Shown: positions 27,568-40,300 of the stretch, in pieces
Layout of the letters: every line of letters begins with the position of its first letter
How positions within the stretch are numbered: the first letter of the stretch is position 1
Assembly: GCA_023525715.1 (NCBI GenBank)
Contig: CM042009.1
Span: forward strand, 125,764,819 to 125,828,818
Reading direction: 5' to 3'
From: Cichorium intybus
Taxonomy: Eukaryota > Streptophyta > Magnoliopsida > Asterales > Asteraceae
Length of the DNA stretch: 64,000 nucleotides
Translations under genes and position numbers: made by a program
Notes under the pieces: model-generated
Told to the model about the DNA's origin: nothing
The model's input: only the letters and a program-made list of their open reading frames with translations
The model's database searches: none

Positions 27568-27907
27568 GAGCATCCACTATGGTGCTTTTTCAAAGCTTTT
27601 TTAGAGCTTTTTCAATGAAAAAAGCTTTAACAACCATAGTGGAAGCTTTTTGTTAGCAAAGCTTTTTCATATAACTTTGCCATTAAAAAGCTCTACCATT
27701 CAAGCTTTTTAATATTTATTATTATTTTATTGATATTTGTATTTATACAAAATAATTAAATGTATCAAGATTTATGAAAAAGCTTAATGAAAAAACTTTT
27801 ACTATAGTGGAAGATTTATAAACTTTTTAATATAATTCTGTGGCAATGACATGTCATAAATTTTTTTGAAAAAGGTCTTATAAAAAGCTCCACCATTGTG
27901 GATGATC
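27568..27907. mobile_element. Tourist-like (PIF/Harbinger) MITE, 340 bp
   Basis: Terminal inverted repeats are GAGCATCCACTATGGTG and, from the other side, GATCATCCACAATGGTG (15 of 17). A TTA flanks both ends (27565-27567 and 27908-27910), the 3-bp TSD of PIF/Harbinger. The inside is rich in AAAGCTTT-type palindromes and has no coding capacity. Confidence 0.8.
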
Positions 27908-28474
27908 TTATGTTTTCTGGTGGAATATTAGTTAGAAAAGCAACATTGAACAGGCTCCCATGAGTAATGAAAGATGAGGTACAATTGACAGGGTGGAGTT
28001 TGCTTAGGAATGCAGGAAAAATACTAGTTATCATATCAAAGTCGGGTGGTATACGGTGGGGTAGGGTGGGGTACTTGCTAACTTAGACTAAAAGCTATTG
28101 CCACCTTATATCATAATACCCGAGTAATATCTTTGTTTCTTTTTCATTAATATAGGTGAGTGGTAGAAATCGATAATATTAAATTAACAGATCAATTGAA
28201 AGATCATAGTACGTGCGATTTAATGCGCAAATACTATATTTTGATTATGATATGAGGGTTCGGAATGTTTGGATACATCATAATTAATGCGACTTCAACG
28301 TATATTATCATCTGCCTTGTCTTGAAGATCGAGATTGACAATATAGAACATGCTACAACATGTCCCAAACGTAACCACCACCAATATTAGTACAATGTTA
28401 AGTTACATCAAATGAATATTACGTATACAAATGAGAATAATTAATAATCCTTCAAATAAGCAATAAAAAGAGTA
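27908..28474. other. Intergenic, nothing recognised
   Basis: A+T-rich sequence between two MITEs; no ORF or repeat of note. Confidence 0.5.
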
Positions 28475-28652
28475 GAGAGGTTGTATATCTTCCTACTAAA
28501 TCTTTCTACCCATCTTTCTACTCACTAGATCAATACAAGTGTCAAAAACAACGGATGAGATTAAGAGAGATGATTAGTGAATTCCACATGACATTTTTTA
28601 GTGGGTAGGAAGATGAAATAGGAAGATTTAGTAGGAACAAATACAATTTTCC
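28475..28652. mobile_element. Short MULE-type MITE, 178 bp, with 9-bp TSD
   Basis: The inverted ends share TTGTAT then CTACTAAATCTT (left 28481-28502, right its complement). A perfect 9-bp direct repeat AAAAGAGTA flanks the element at 28466-28474 and 28653-28661, the TSD length of Mutator-like elements. No coding sequence. Confidence 0.75.
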
Positions 28653-28910
28653 AAAAGAGTAATATAATGCCCTTTATCCTAGGAACATAATAACTGTATA
28701 ATAAAAGTACATAGTAACTTGATTCATCAACAACTTTCAAACCGTTTCATATAATATATATCAGGTAACATCAAAATGGATGTAAATTTAATTTTGGTAT
28801 TTGTTTCACGAATGTTGCGGGAATGGTGATTTGGATATTTTATATGGCTTGTCAAATGGAACACCTTGTAGAAGTATCGATATCCTCACGTGAATCGTAA
28901 ATGCAATAAC

Positions 28911-29461
28911 TGTTGAGATTGGAGTCTAATAAGAAGAGAGGTTTTGACCAGAAGAGAGGCTTTTGACCAGAAGAGAAGCTTCGACCAGAAGTGAGGATTT
29001 GGGTCGAGGACAAATGTCATAGTCGAGGACATAGGACACAATCAACGACAAAGGTCGAGGTAGAGGATAGACGCTTTAGCATCGAGAACAAAGACGGTTG
29101 GCAGTAGAGCAATGATGCAAAGCTCTAACAGAAGCAAAACCTCTGTTCATCTACTTTTTTGGGAGACCAAATTATATACATTCATGAGTCAACTTATGTT
29201 TGTGACGTCATGGGTCCATGAGCGTAGTCCAGAAAAAATTAGGTCAAATGATATTTAAAAACACGTCTCATTGATTGTAACCCTAATGCATGTCGAAATT
29301 TGTGTATTAAAGATTATCAATAAAACATCGCTCTAGTTTACAGTGGACGTAACTTGATCACTATGATTAAGTGAACTACTTAATTCATTGTATTGTTCTT
29401 TTGTTTTCACATCTTTATTATCGTGTTTGAATTTATTGAAGTGTTGTTTTAGTCCCTAACA
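28911..29461 (+). mobile_element. 5' LTR of a second copia element
   Basis: It starts TGTTGAGATT and ends CCCTAACA, with a weak TATA-like TTATATAC near 29170. A degraded primer site (TAGTATCATAGTTATG, about 29465-29480) resembling the initiator-Met site follows at once, and a gag remnant begins after it. The inner part has GACCAGAAG-type direct repeats (28945-28995). Confidence 0.7.
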
Positions 29462-29485
29462 ATTAGTATCATAGTTATGCCTAAG

Positions 29486-30052
29486 ATGGGAAGACCAAGA
29501 TTTATGAATTTGAAAGACACAATTTTGGCATTTGAAATATGCAGATAGAAGACTATTTCTACTAGTAAAAGTTACACCTACAATTGAGTGAAAGAAAACC
29601 AAAGCTCATGAAGCAATGGGTTGGGATATGGCAGATTGACAGGCCCTTAGAGTAATTAGGTTGTCTTGGCAATGAACGTGGTTGAGAACATTGTCAATGA
29701 AAAGATGACGTTTGGGGTGATAAAGGCACTATTTAATATGTACAATAACCCCTCAGCGACAAACAATGTTTTATTAATCAAACAGTTGGTGAATACGAAG
29801 ATGAACGAAAGTTTCTCGGTGATAGATAACGTCAATGAGTTTAACTCAATAATATCAAGGTTGATATTTGTCGATATTATATTCGAATACGAAGTCCAGG
29901 CACTTCCATTATTATCTTCAATACAAAAAAGTTGGTCTATAATAGTCACAAAAGTTAGTAGTTCATCGACTAACCTTATATTTAAAGGCATTCATGATTT
30001 TATCATAGGTGAGAACATATGCAGGGGGATGATGGGGAGTGTTCTAGCAATT
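29486..30052 (+). pseudogene. Copia gag remnant (UBN2-type)
   Basis: A Gag-like coding region begins 25 bp after the LTR. The N-terminal part (29486-29665) is frameshifted. The part from 29666 is open for 131 codons and contains blocks typical of copia Gag (NEKMTFGVIKALFNMY, LLIKQLVNTKMNE, NVNEFNSII). The right end is cut near 30053 where a minus-strand LTR begins, so pol is missing. It is non-functional and truncated. Confidence 0.75.
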
Positions 30053-30058
30053 TGTTTA

Positions 30059-30799
30059 TGAAAGGTTTTCTGTAAATCTATGAACTAAAACCCTAAGTTC
30101 ACATCCAACCTAAATTGGATCTATGTTTTCTAACTTTAAACATATAAATATTTCCTAAAAGGCCACAAGAAAAATACTAAAGAATAAAATCAGAAAAACT
30201 AACATTTAGCTTTTCTTGGAAGCAAAGCAACAAAATTATCTTGCCTCAAATGAAGTCACACCCAGAAGCAGGAGGGGATGGTCACGAAAATTCCATAGAG
30301 AATAGGAGATAATAGCCTTGATTTATGAGGTCCAGGGGTCCCTATTTATAGGCTACCAGACAGCCCTTGGAGATAAACCTTGTTTGACTTTCAAACTAAG
30401 ATAAACCCTATCTCTAAGCCGTTTTCCGGATTACTGATACACGAGCCGCGGCCCATACATGGCCAAGCTGCGCGTGCCCAATTCAACTATTGAGTTGGAA
30501 TAAGTTTAACCCATGTCCTCTTGATTAATCTATTTAATGCCACAAAAATTAATCCAATTAATTTTTGATTCATTATTAATCAAAATAATACTATTTCTCA
30601 TTAGTACATTATCTCCATAATATATTAACAAACTATTTCTTTTATTTCTATTGATTTATTAATCATATAATAAATCAATCTTTCTCTCTACTGAACTTTC
30701 TACCAAACCTCCAGCTATTAGGGCAACCCAAATGGACTTTGCTACTATTAATTAGGTAAATACAAATTATTAGTCATGGCTTAGACACCTAATCCAACA
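30059..30799 (-). mobile_element. 3' LTR of a minus-strand Gag-only copia-like element
   Basis: On the minus strand it starts TGTTGGATTAGG at 30799, directly after the polypurine tract AAGTGGGAGAC (30800-30810). It has a TATA box (TATAAATAG, 30342-30350). Its U3 portion resembles the solo LTR at 4059-4769 (shared GGGCAACCCAAA block). The left end near 30059 is uncertain. It interrupts the copia gag remnant. Confidence 0.7.
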
Positions 30800-32159
30800 G
30801 TCTCCCACTTGGATAAGTCTATGACTATAATTACTAATTTAACCTCTAATTAATCAGCAAATTGTAGCTTCCTAGAAACTGCTGCCGAACTCTGACCCAG
30901 TCAGTTCTGTCCATAGATAAGTGATCATATGATCCTTCGTCCAATAAGATATTTTCGAACATGAGACATGGATTGTGATCAATCTCTGTCCGCTACTCTG
31001 TTTCCTGATTTCCGATTTTGCATATGACATAAGACTTCTAATTGAACACATCAATTCAGTCCTGGCTGGCCAGCACTTTAGTCAACTTCAAAATCATCGA
31101 GAGGCCTACAGATATCTGTTTCCCATCAGGGTCAAGGAACGAATAATCTTCGACTCATATGCTTGTGTCTTTTACTCATCAAAATCACGCACAACAATAC
31201 GTTTTATAACAACGAGGTACTGATGCATTTACGCACTATCAATGCACAACCGACTTGCAAAGTTCAACTCATATGTCTCCGCTTCAAGATCATAAGATAT
31301 TATCGTCTCAACATTGCTCGTGATTTAATCCATGAAGCAATCTATTGAGCGCGAGTTTATCCAATACTCAAATCTCCATTTTCTAAGTACTCATGAACGT
31401 TGTAGCAATCATATTGCTATGTCTAACTCCTTAGACAATCTACAAACCAATTCATGACAGTCTTGATTCAATACTTACTTCCCAAAGTATAAGCGACTGT
31501 AGATCTTTCGAATAATCAACTTATTTGGGAAGTAAAACATGCAAAAGCGAAAACGTAAAATCTAACTGGCAGCTACTCCTGCTTATTACCAAGTCTCGAA
31601 GAGGTAATCATCAAGTCGGATTTTGTCATAATACTATTATCGGTTTCTTGTTTTCTTTTAAACTTTCAATTCAAGCCTTTTATATCTGTGTCTATATGAC
31701 CTTTCACTCTTTCTATGTATCCAAAATGTCTTACACTGATACACTTTATTGCAGATAATCCAATCGGACACTCTTCCGATGATATCTCAATTTGTCATTC
31801 TGTCTTTCTCACTCACAACTCCATTCCGGTGATGTGTTCTGTGACTACCCATGGTTCTCGGGGTCTTTAGTCTACATGACTGCACCCTAAGACTATTTCG
31901 AGGTGTTATGATGTACCGGTGAACCACACACGCTCCATCAGAATACCAACGAAACTCTTTAAACATGAAGTCCTACAACATCACGCTCTGATGTAAATAA
32001 TTATCGATTTGAAACTCTTTTCGAAAATTTACTAACATTCACCCCAATAATTTGCCAATGACTTCTCACGTGTGTTCAAATAATCCATTGTTACTAACAT
32101 TCACCCCAATAATCCTTTCGGAATCCAAAGATTACTTATAATCCCTGTGCCAAGACTTT

Positions 32160-32515
32160 TGAAAACTATTTCCTTTCGGAGACTCTTTCTCATGCATCTT
32201 GAATCTTATCAAGATCATGCTTACAATGGCTAGGTCTATACTGACGATTTCATCTATCCGATAGATGTCCGTGAACTACGTGAGTATGTTGCACCTTCTT
32301 TATTTCTTTCATGTCAAGTCATTACACTTTGCAATGATAGGAAACTCCTTTCCTAGGATTATGCATCTTCAATCTCATCAAGATCATATTGGTAGAACTT
32401 CGATCTATCTAATAGATGTTCGCAACCACCTGAGTGTGTTGTATCTCTTAAAGTTTTTCAAAGCGAACCATCTCTTAAATCCAGGTCACTACACTTTGTA
32501 ATGATAAGAGATGTT
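32160..32515. repeat. Diverged tandem duplication, about 180-bp unit
   Basis: Two units align (TGCATCTTGAATCTTATCAA versus TGCATCTTCAATCTCATCAA, then GATAGATGT- and CACTACACTTTG-type blocks in the same order) with several mismatches. It lies within the noncoding part of the minus-strand element. Confidence 0.65.
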
Positions 32516-34377
32516 TCCCAGAAACAGTATGTAACCAGCATACAATGATAGGCAGATAACAACGATACTCCACTGGCTTTGGCATGGTTATTTGACTCTT
32601 TCGGACTATTCACAAAATCCAAACTTTTTCCACATTTTGGGAATCAGAATTCCAAACGTTTCTGACATAGTTATGGGAATCTTTCAGGCTATTCACAAAA
32701 CCCAAACTTTTTGGCATATTTTGAGAATCCGAATATCCTTTCTTGCGAGATGCCCGTGGGATGAATCCTGGGAACATGTACCTTTTGTATTGGCATGCTC
32801 TTTGTGAGTCCCTATTAGTGTGCTGGTAATCCACACACGCTCCACTAACGACTCACAATGTGCCATGTAGTATCCTTTCAGATTTCATCTTCTCTTGAGA
32901 GTGCTTCTCTCAGAATCAATTGCTTGACTCTGAGTATTGTCTCGCTCAACCAGATGTTCTGTAAGTACATTTCTATCTATGTCGCTTTCTTTTGATGATT
33001 CAATTACTCCCACTGGTTTAGACCAAGTGTAAAATCAATCAAATTGTCACATAGACTGTGTCTCGCCCTAAGGTTCTCTTATTTGGTAGCAACCGGGTCA
33101 CCAATGCTTCCAAGTAGTCGGATTGCTTATTCGTACCATCTTTAGTGTTTTACCATTAATCGGTATGTCACCCAGATCATACTTCTTATGACGGTGGCCA
33201 ATACTACTGGTTAAGAGAAGAGTATGTCAGGTTTAACAGGAATCCAATTCCTGGTCAAGGCCCAGTGATGACTAGAGGTTCTTTCACTTGGCTAATCCTT
33301 AAACTCATTCAGGATTATTCTTACTCCCACTGTTTCCTAAGAATATGAGTCCTTTCCAAAAGAACTCTTCTTTCATAGGTACAACCGGGATGGCCAATGA
33401 ACCGACATTGCTGATCAGGTTCAGGCTAGTCATGATGTTGGACGAACACTACATGACCCTGGACTTTCTAGGTACAAGTGGGACGATCCCAGCTTTACAT
33501 TTCAGACAGTGTCTGTATAACCTACTTAGTCTAAGATGTGGTCGGAATATGGTTTCTATTGTCTGACTGGTTGAATATTCAATTCATCGAAAAACTAATT
33601 GGAAATGTATCTTATACATCAAGGATCGAACTATTTCAACCAATGCTCCATCATCTTCCCTAAGACACATTATAACCATTAATGTTCTTGGAAGAGGATA
33701 AACTGTTAAACATTTTCTCAGTCTATGTTGTCACTCAGGTTCTGTTGATCTTATACTTTCTTTGAAATCCTTGAACACTTCAAGGTTTCAATCAATCGCT
33801 TATTCTGATAAGCAAAGACATATTTGTCATACTAATTGGAAAATATCATGAAGTATAACTAATTGTATTGTGTTCGAAGATTCGAGCAATACACAGTAAC
33901 TTATGTGTCTGTTGCTCAAAATCTTAATATCTTTTACATCTCTATGTAAATTTATGACTTTGTTAATTTTGTTCAAGATATGCAATCATCACCTGACTCC
34001 AAGACAACTGATTCCAAAATCATATCCATTGGATCTTTGGGTGATTCATTTCTTGCCATAATTAATTTTATTAAGCACTCAATTCATCATGCGACTCTAA
34101 GTCAAATGATTCCAAAGTCCTGTCCAACTAGACCTTTGGTTGAAGTGATTCTCATAAAATTCACTTTAACAATCATAAGGAACACAATTTATAAATCCAA
34201 TCCCATTGGATGTATCAACATTCAAGTTATTACCTTTTATGCCATCAACACATTCACACAACATTTCGAGGATAATTAAAACAATCATGTTTTAAAAGAA
34301 AATATTTATTAAACCAGAATTATCCTCAGAACAATGTACTATGCGAAACAATGTCATATGCATCTATAACCTAATAA

Positions 34378-34874
34378 TAGGGGTGGCAAATCGGGCAGTC
34401 GTTTCGTGTATTTGTCTAACACGACACGACACGAATTTGTTTTTCTTAACCCGAATACGACACGACACGATGTCGTGTTTCTTTTTGCTAACACGAACAC
34501 GACTAAATTAAAACACGAAAAAACCCGAAAACACGACAAAAAACATAAAATAGCCATTTGAATAATATCATCCATAAATTAATAAAGAAAAACACGAAAA
34601 CACGATGAAAAACACGACAACACAATAAGCATAACATAAAATGGTACTAGAATGCTTCAAAACAATAACATCAAAAATTTCTATAAATACGTATCGTGTT
34701 ATTATCGTGTGTGATTTTGAACACGAACACGACACGACACGAAGTCAGGTTTTTTATTCATGACACGAACACGACACGAACACGACACGAACACGAATTC
34801 CAATTTCGATTTTGTCCCAATTTCGTTTCGTGTCGTGTATTTTTGTCGTGTCGTGTCTCCTTTTGCCACACCTA
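34378..34874. mobile_element. hAT MITE, 497 bp, with perfect 8-bp TSD
   Basis: The ends are TAGGGGTGGCAA and, inverted, TAGGTGTGGCAA. CCTAATAA flanks both sides (34370-34377, 34875-34882), the 8-bp TSD of hAT elements. Beneath each end lie clustered short repeats of CACGACACGA and its complement, as in the subterminal binding sites of hAT transposases. No transposase is encoded. It is inserted in the Gag-only element. Confidence 0.92.
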
Positions 34875-35059
34875 CCTAATAACACAAACAAATATCTAGC
34901 TTAACTCCAAAACTGCACGAGCTCCTTATCCAATCCGAATATGCTCCTGTGCGACTACATCCCGCATCCTACAGAGTCCACGCATACAGAGCAAATGTGA
35001 GAAACACATCCTGTATCAAGGAATTTAGGATCAGGAGTTCTAAGTTTTAAGATATTCCT

Positions 35060-35623
35060 GAGTTGCCAAACTGTTTGGTTTCGGAGCATTTTTCCAATCT
35101 TTCTGTGACTGTGTCCCACCTTGTGGATTCCCAGCTTGAGACATCGAAGAACCGGTCCAGACGATCTGGATCATTTCTTGATGTGCCTTATTACTGGACT
35201 CAATCCCGAAGCAGTTGAATCAATGGAATTATGCTTCTCCATAAACGACTCATACAGAGTCAACATTGAATGCATTTCCATGATTATCTTATCTGGTTAC
35301 CCTTCCTGTACATCTGGATGAACGTGCCAGCGAGTCGAGTTAATGATTTTATACAGTTTGCCTATGTATCCCTTAAATTTGAGAACATGCAAACGGGTGC
35401 TACTTCCTTCTAGCTTGCACACTTCAAGCTCTTTGAAGATCTTAGCTCATCCCTTTTCAACCGGTTTTCGGAACCTTTCCTCAACCAGCTGTGCTAACTT
35501 ATCTGACCCCAGGAATTCTAAATCCCTACGGAACTCGGGGTCACTGATCAATAGCATGAGGCAACGAACTTCCATGGACTCAATAGTCAAGGGGTCATAT
35601 CACAAGCTGTTGTGTGATGCCAT
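35060..35623 (-). pseudogene. Copia-like Gag of the minus-strand element, broken by stops
   Basis: The start codon is at 35621-35623. The frame reads a Gag-type protein with three or more internal stops (for example after MASHNSL and after PVEKG). Blocks such as MEVRCLMLLISDPEFRRDL, STRLHVLKFKGYIGKL and a distal MHSML stretch are in the order seen in plant copia-type Gag proteins. No zinc knuckle was found downstream. This is the only coding remnant of the element. Confidence 0.65.
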
Positions 35624-36153
35624 GCTTTGGGGAGCGGACACTCAATAAGATATGGCTTCCCAGTAAAACTAAGAACCATTCTCTATTTGTGAAGCCATAC
35701 CACATAGTTCAGGCCAGTCAGCCTTACCATATGCAACAGGTGCTTTCTGAAACTCTCAGAAATGGGTGAAGGAGGAGAATGACACTTTCTTTAGACATCT
35801 ATAAAATTTGAACTTTTAGTTTAATTTTAACCCTTCTTAAACAATTACCCTATTATATTATTTAACAAGGCTAGGACCCAAAATACCCCAACTATGCTGT
35901 GAAGAGGGATGCCGTAATCACAACACAACAGTGGTCATTAAGGTAGATATACATTTATCAATTTCAATCTTATGAAATTCATAGATCTATGAGATTCATT
36001 GAACTGTTCAATGACATGTTTAATCTCGGATATGCTCTACTGTTTGTGACTGGGATGTCGAGGATCACAAACTAGATGTGAATAACCATGCAAATTAGCT
36101 TGGTAACCTCAATGTCATTTATCATCTCTAATTTGATGTGCCGGTTAACCACA

Positions 36154-36215
36154 TGATATCGTGCGTATTTCGTACATATTTTATACGATATCAGGGTATT
36201 TTTATAGATAAATTA
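36154..36215 (+). mobile_element. 62-bp exact copy of the Athila-2 LTR start
   Basis: Bases 36154-36215 are identical to 24318-24379 (TGATATCGTGCG ... GATAAATTA), including the terminal inverted repeat. The match stops abruptly at 36216. The left edge follows GGTTAACCACA of the minus-strand element, so an Athila LTR probably inserted here and nearly all of it was then lost. Confidence 0.9.
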
Positions 36216-36931
36216 GATATCGATTGGTAGTGAACGGAAAGCAATAGAAGGCTCTTTTAATCTAAGGTATCTAAGTTCAATCTGTTATTCTATGCTTATT
36301 TGAGCCCTAATCTTATGTGTTATTCTCCCTAATTTGCCGTTTTACGTTACAGTTAACAGAATGATGGCTTTCTTGAAGAAAAGTGGGCTAGACTTAACGC
36401 ATAACAGGTATGGCTTGATGAATTGGGTATGCAAACCGTGGTCGGAATATACAAAATAACCCTGTGGTAAGCTTAGGGTAAATGTTAAAAAATAGCAACG
36501 TACTTTCATTGATTTGTTTGTTATAGCAATCTACTTTAGTTTCATCTATTAAATGTACCCAATTATAACAATGTGATAATGTCAACATTTTTCACTGCTA
36601 TAATTGGGTAATTTTTTTAAAGTATAATGCTCTAACTAAAAAGAAATATTATAACTACAATGCTAAAATTGGACAGATATTTCAAAGTACATTGTCTTAA
36701 TTGGAGTAAATTTCCAAATTACAGCCTCTATCAAAGTGCTTCTCTGATTGCTCAAGATATCTAGGATCCATCGCCTTGGAATAGGATCAAATATGGCTTT
36801 TAAAACCCATACTCTTCAGCTAGGTAATTTGTTGTTTAAATAGCAACATACCTTCATTTATTTGTGTATTATAGCATTCTACTTTCATTTATTTCTATTA
36901 TACTTAAAAACTTTAATTGACCTGACCGAAC
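36216..36931. other. Unassigned, possible Helitron body
   Basis: Noncoding, with loosely repeated ATAGCAACGTACTTTC- and TATAGCA-type blocks. A short stretch at 36360-36409 is bordered by AG and GT and could be a captured exon, but it is too short to identify. Confidence 0.35.
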
Positions 36932-36960
36932 CCGTGCTATATAGCACGGATCCCCACTAG
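36932..36960 (+). mobile_element. Helitron 3' terminus
   Basis: A perfect 18-bp palindrome (CCGTGCTATATAGCACGG, 36932-36949) is followed 7 nt later by CTAG at 36957-36960 and then T. A hairpin near a CTRR end with insertion before T is the Helitron 3' signature. The 5' end was not identified. Confidence 0.7.
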
Positions 36961-37329
36961 TTTTTACTAAAACCAGACCGAATATTTTTGTTTATGACTG
37001 TGAAAATACTAAATTTTTTTGTTTTTGACTAAAATCAAAACCACATAGAAAATTTGATTTTTCTAAACAATTTAGTTTCTCGGTTTTGAATTGTCTTTTA
37101 TTTGGTTTTGGTATGGTTCAGGGTTTTTGTGCATCCCTATTAACAACGAACTTCATCTTTTGATATTTGGTACGATTTTGACTTTTTTCGATTCAGTTTT
37201 GTTTCTTAAATATAATGAAAACAAACTGGCCCAAATAACCAAAATTTTTTGTTTGATTTGGTTTTAAAAAAAGGTTGTTTTTGAAAAACATTTTGTAACA
37301 TTAATGATTTTTCTGAAAATATTTGTAAA

Positions 37330-37356
37330 CTAGTGGGGTGCCGTGCTATGCACGGC
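37330..37356 (-). mobile_element. Helitron 3' terminus, opposite orientation
   Basis: On the minus strand a 17-bp hairpin (GCCGTGCATAGCACGGC, 37340-37356) precedes CACCCCACTAG, ending at 37330 and followed by T. The hairpin stem matches that of the Helitron end at 36960, so the two belong to one family and point tail to tail, 369 bp apart. Confidence 0.68.
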
Positions 37357-40300
37357 TTCTCGAGAACAGATTTTTTTTCCTCATCGTAAGCAAGCGTTGA
37401 TACAAGATGAAGATCCTTTGTAGCCTCTCCCATTGACCAAGCATTGACCGTGCAATCCCACGTGATTTCTAGCCTCTAGCAGAATCCGGATTTATCTGCA
37501 AATCAAATAAATTCGTCAAATGTGCACAAAAAAAGGATAAATGCAAGAAATAGCAACGTACTTTCGTTAAAATTGGCAGAATGCAAGAAACATCTATGTA
37601 CTTTCAATCATTATAGTATACCATGATTTGAAATCAGAATAATATTAAATCCTGTTATTAGAATTGTAAGACAATTCAAATCAAAGAGTGAGTGAACTGA
37701 CAAACATGAAAATGAAAACCACCAACTTTGTAGTAATAACAGCACCCTTCTCTGTCCAAGTTGATCAGCTATTTTACCACTCATAATTGTACTACTTGGC
37801 TGAAATCACCAATATTGAACAAAAACTGAGTACTGCAAGCAACCCTGAAAAGAAGATGGAGAAGTTGATATGAAAAGAAAAAACACAAATTATGTTATGA
37901 ATCAATAGAAAAAGAGCATGTTCTCTCCTAAAATTTAATAGATTTAGTAGATTCAGCCTGTATTTAAACATATCATGATGGTAAAGACGTTAATCACCTT
38001 ATGCATTGAAGAATGTTTAGAATATAAACATAAATGTAAAAAGAATCCCGACAGTAGCTAAATGGAGCAAGAAAAAACTTTGCACGTACTATCTTTGCTC
38101 TTTCCCGTAACGCTATATTGCTATCTACTACTTTGAGTCCTTCATGTGAGGTTTAGCAATATACATTAAATGTTCACAATCATCCTGCAACTGCCCATGA
38201 AAAGCAAATAAATTTTTACTTTGTTTGTGTATTATAGAACTGAAAATCCGCCATTCAATATATTATGATTATTCAAATCATCCAACTTACAAAAATAACA
38301 AAATGACCATAGAAAACATTGAAGCCATTTTCTAATAATCAGAATAGATACAAGAGAACATTACTTGCGTGGTTCAAGGCATGTTTATGAAAATTTACAG
38401 GGTCAATTATCCTACCGACTCAAGAAAAAAGGCAAATTGGTGTCAATTAGTATATAATCCTCTTAGATTTGTTGAGCAAAAATGTCTATATTCAGTAAAT
38501 AGCAATTAAATTCTAAGGCAGTCCCTTTTCCAAATTCAAAACCAATGGAATAATATTTTGTCATCGGAAAGTGTCATGTATCGTAACTATAGCAATAAAA
38601 ATTTTCAATTAGAACTCCACAAAGTTACGTCAGAAATATTTAAATGAATATGTAGGAATAAATCCAAAATCATAGCATATGAATATTTTAGAGTACAAAA
38701 GAAATCTTTCTGCAACGGACAACTGTAATGAAATCATATACTTAAGAAATTCATAAAAAAGATAACCCACATCATATTTACGGCAATCTACATCATCTTT
38801 TTTATTGTTGTTCTGTAAATTGGAAGTGTAAAAAGCCTTGTTTTTTTAGCTATACTGTTACCACGTACAAATAAAGGGCTAAACTTAAAATTGAACTCCA
38901 ATCATACATAAAAAAAAATTGTTGTGGAATTTAGAAAAAGAGGGCATTTAACTACCTGATTAACACGAAACTCCAAATATAGACTACCCTGCTTAAACAA
39001 ACAAAGTAAACATTTTCGATCTGTAAGATTAAAACCTCCAACTAACAACCAAAACATACAAAGACGATATTATGAATATTAGAAATCAAGAAAAATGAAA
39101 CACTACCTTTTCATGTTGTTGGATTGAAAGTTGATAAAGATGCCTAAATTAGAATTGTAAACGGAGAGAAAAATCATATGGCACCTAAATTACACAATTC
39201 AAAACTAAAACAACTTTTAATAAAACAAAAAAATTCACAAGTACTATTAATTTGTTTTTTATCTTTCAAAATAACAACATTAGACGTTTATGAAATTTAC
39301 CCATAAGAATGCACACGAATGTTGGCTAACGTTAACATCTTGACCAAGTTCACTCAACCTTAATGTGCAAAGCATTGATGCTAAATAGAAGTCCATGTGT
39401 TCTGAGGTTTTGGACAAGGACATTAAATACATCAAGAAGATGGATGATAAAATGTCTTGATCAAAGTATGACTTTAGAGGCGTTACCATACTTTTATTTA
39501 TTCCCAGCCTTCAATAGAAAAATACAGGTATAGAGAATTTATTTAGGGAATTGCCAAAAATACACCCCTATTTCACTAAAAATACAACCCTATTCAAAGT
39601 CAATGGTTTTCTATTTGTTATATTGCATTGTTTTCTGAAAAAATCAAATATGATTTGTTGAAAATGGTTTGACTTTTATTAAAGGTGTATCTTTAGTAGC
39701 ACCCTTTATTTATTCCCAGCCTTCGACAAAAAAATACACGTATAGAGAATTTTTAGTATGGACCAATTAATCAATCGAATATATATACCGTAAGTAGAAG
39801 AGAAAGAGGGAATGAAATTACCAGTTTATTCTCCCGGCAGAAATTGGACGGGGAGATCAGTCGGCAACAATCGCTATGAAAAGGTGATGACATTTTGTTC
39901 TACAAGAGACCCATGAATGTGAAATTGGAAGGAGAGATGGGTGAAACCTCTGAAAAACGCCCACCAACAGACCCTTGCTGATAGACCTTTCTGTGAAAAT
40001 CGCACCCCAAGAACCCCAAATCAGATCTCATTCTCGTCATTCTCTCCCGCTGGAACTGCCGGCAGCATCATTTCCGCTAGGCTGAATTCGCCATCGCCTT
40101 CCCACCGCAAAACCGTCCGACTATTGCTCCTCTTCTTCCTCGATGTGAGAAGAATCGTAACCCTCAATCCGAAATCGAGCCCTAACTGCATATCGACGAA
40201 GCGGTGGAGCGTCCCTGCAACATGAACTGGTATTTGGGGGCTGATCTCACGATGACAGACGCGAATTCCAGACAGTTGCAGAGTAGACGCTAGGTGAGGG

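Larger units (their letters stand above)
30800..36153 (-). mobile_element. Internal region of the minus-strand non-autonomous element (LARD/TR-GAG type)
   Basis: About 5.35 kb between the polypurine tract and the far edge, holding a Gag remnant (35060-35623) and no protease, integrase or RT that I could find. The rest is long noncoding sequence with diverged tandem repeats (32160-32515) and short duplicated blocks: TTACTAACATTCACC (32029, 32091), ACACACGCTCCA (31926, 32834), and a 75-bp unit repeated at 32586-32733. This resembles large retrotransposon derivatives that keep only Gag. The 5' LTR is missing; the right edge meets an Athila LTR fragment at 36154. A hAT MITE sits inside. Confidence 0.55.

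Noticed and set aside
39485..39757. Direct repeat with TATAGA ends considered as Helitron 5' termini
   Set aside because: The TC start would not be preceded by A, and no pairing with a 3' end could be shown.
39941..40225. 94-codon open frame
   Set aside because: Low-complexity composition, an overlapping frame on the other strand and no known domain.
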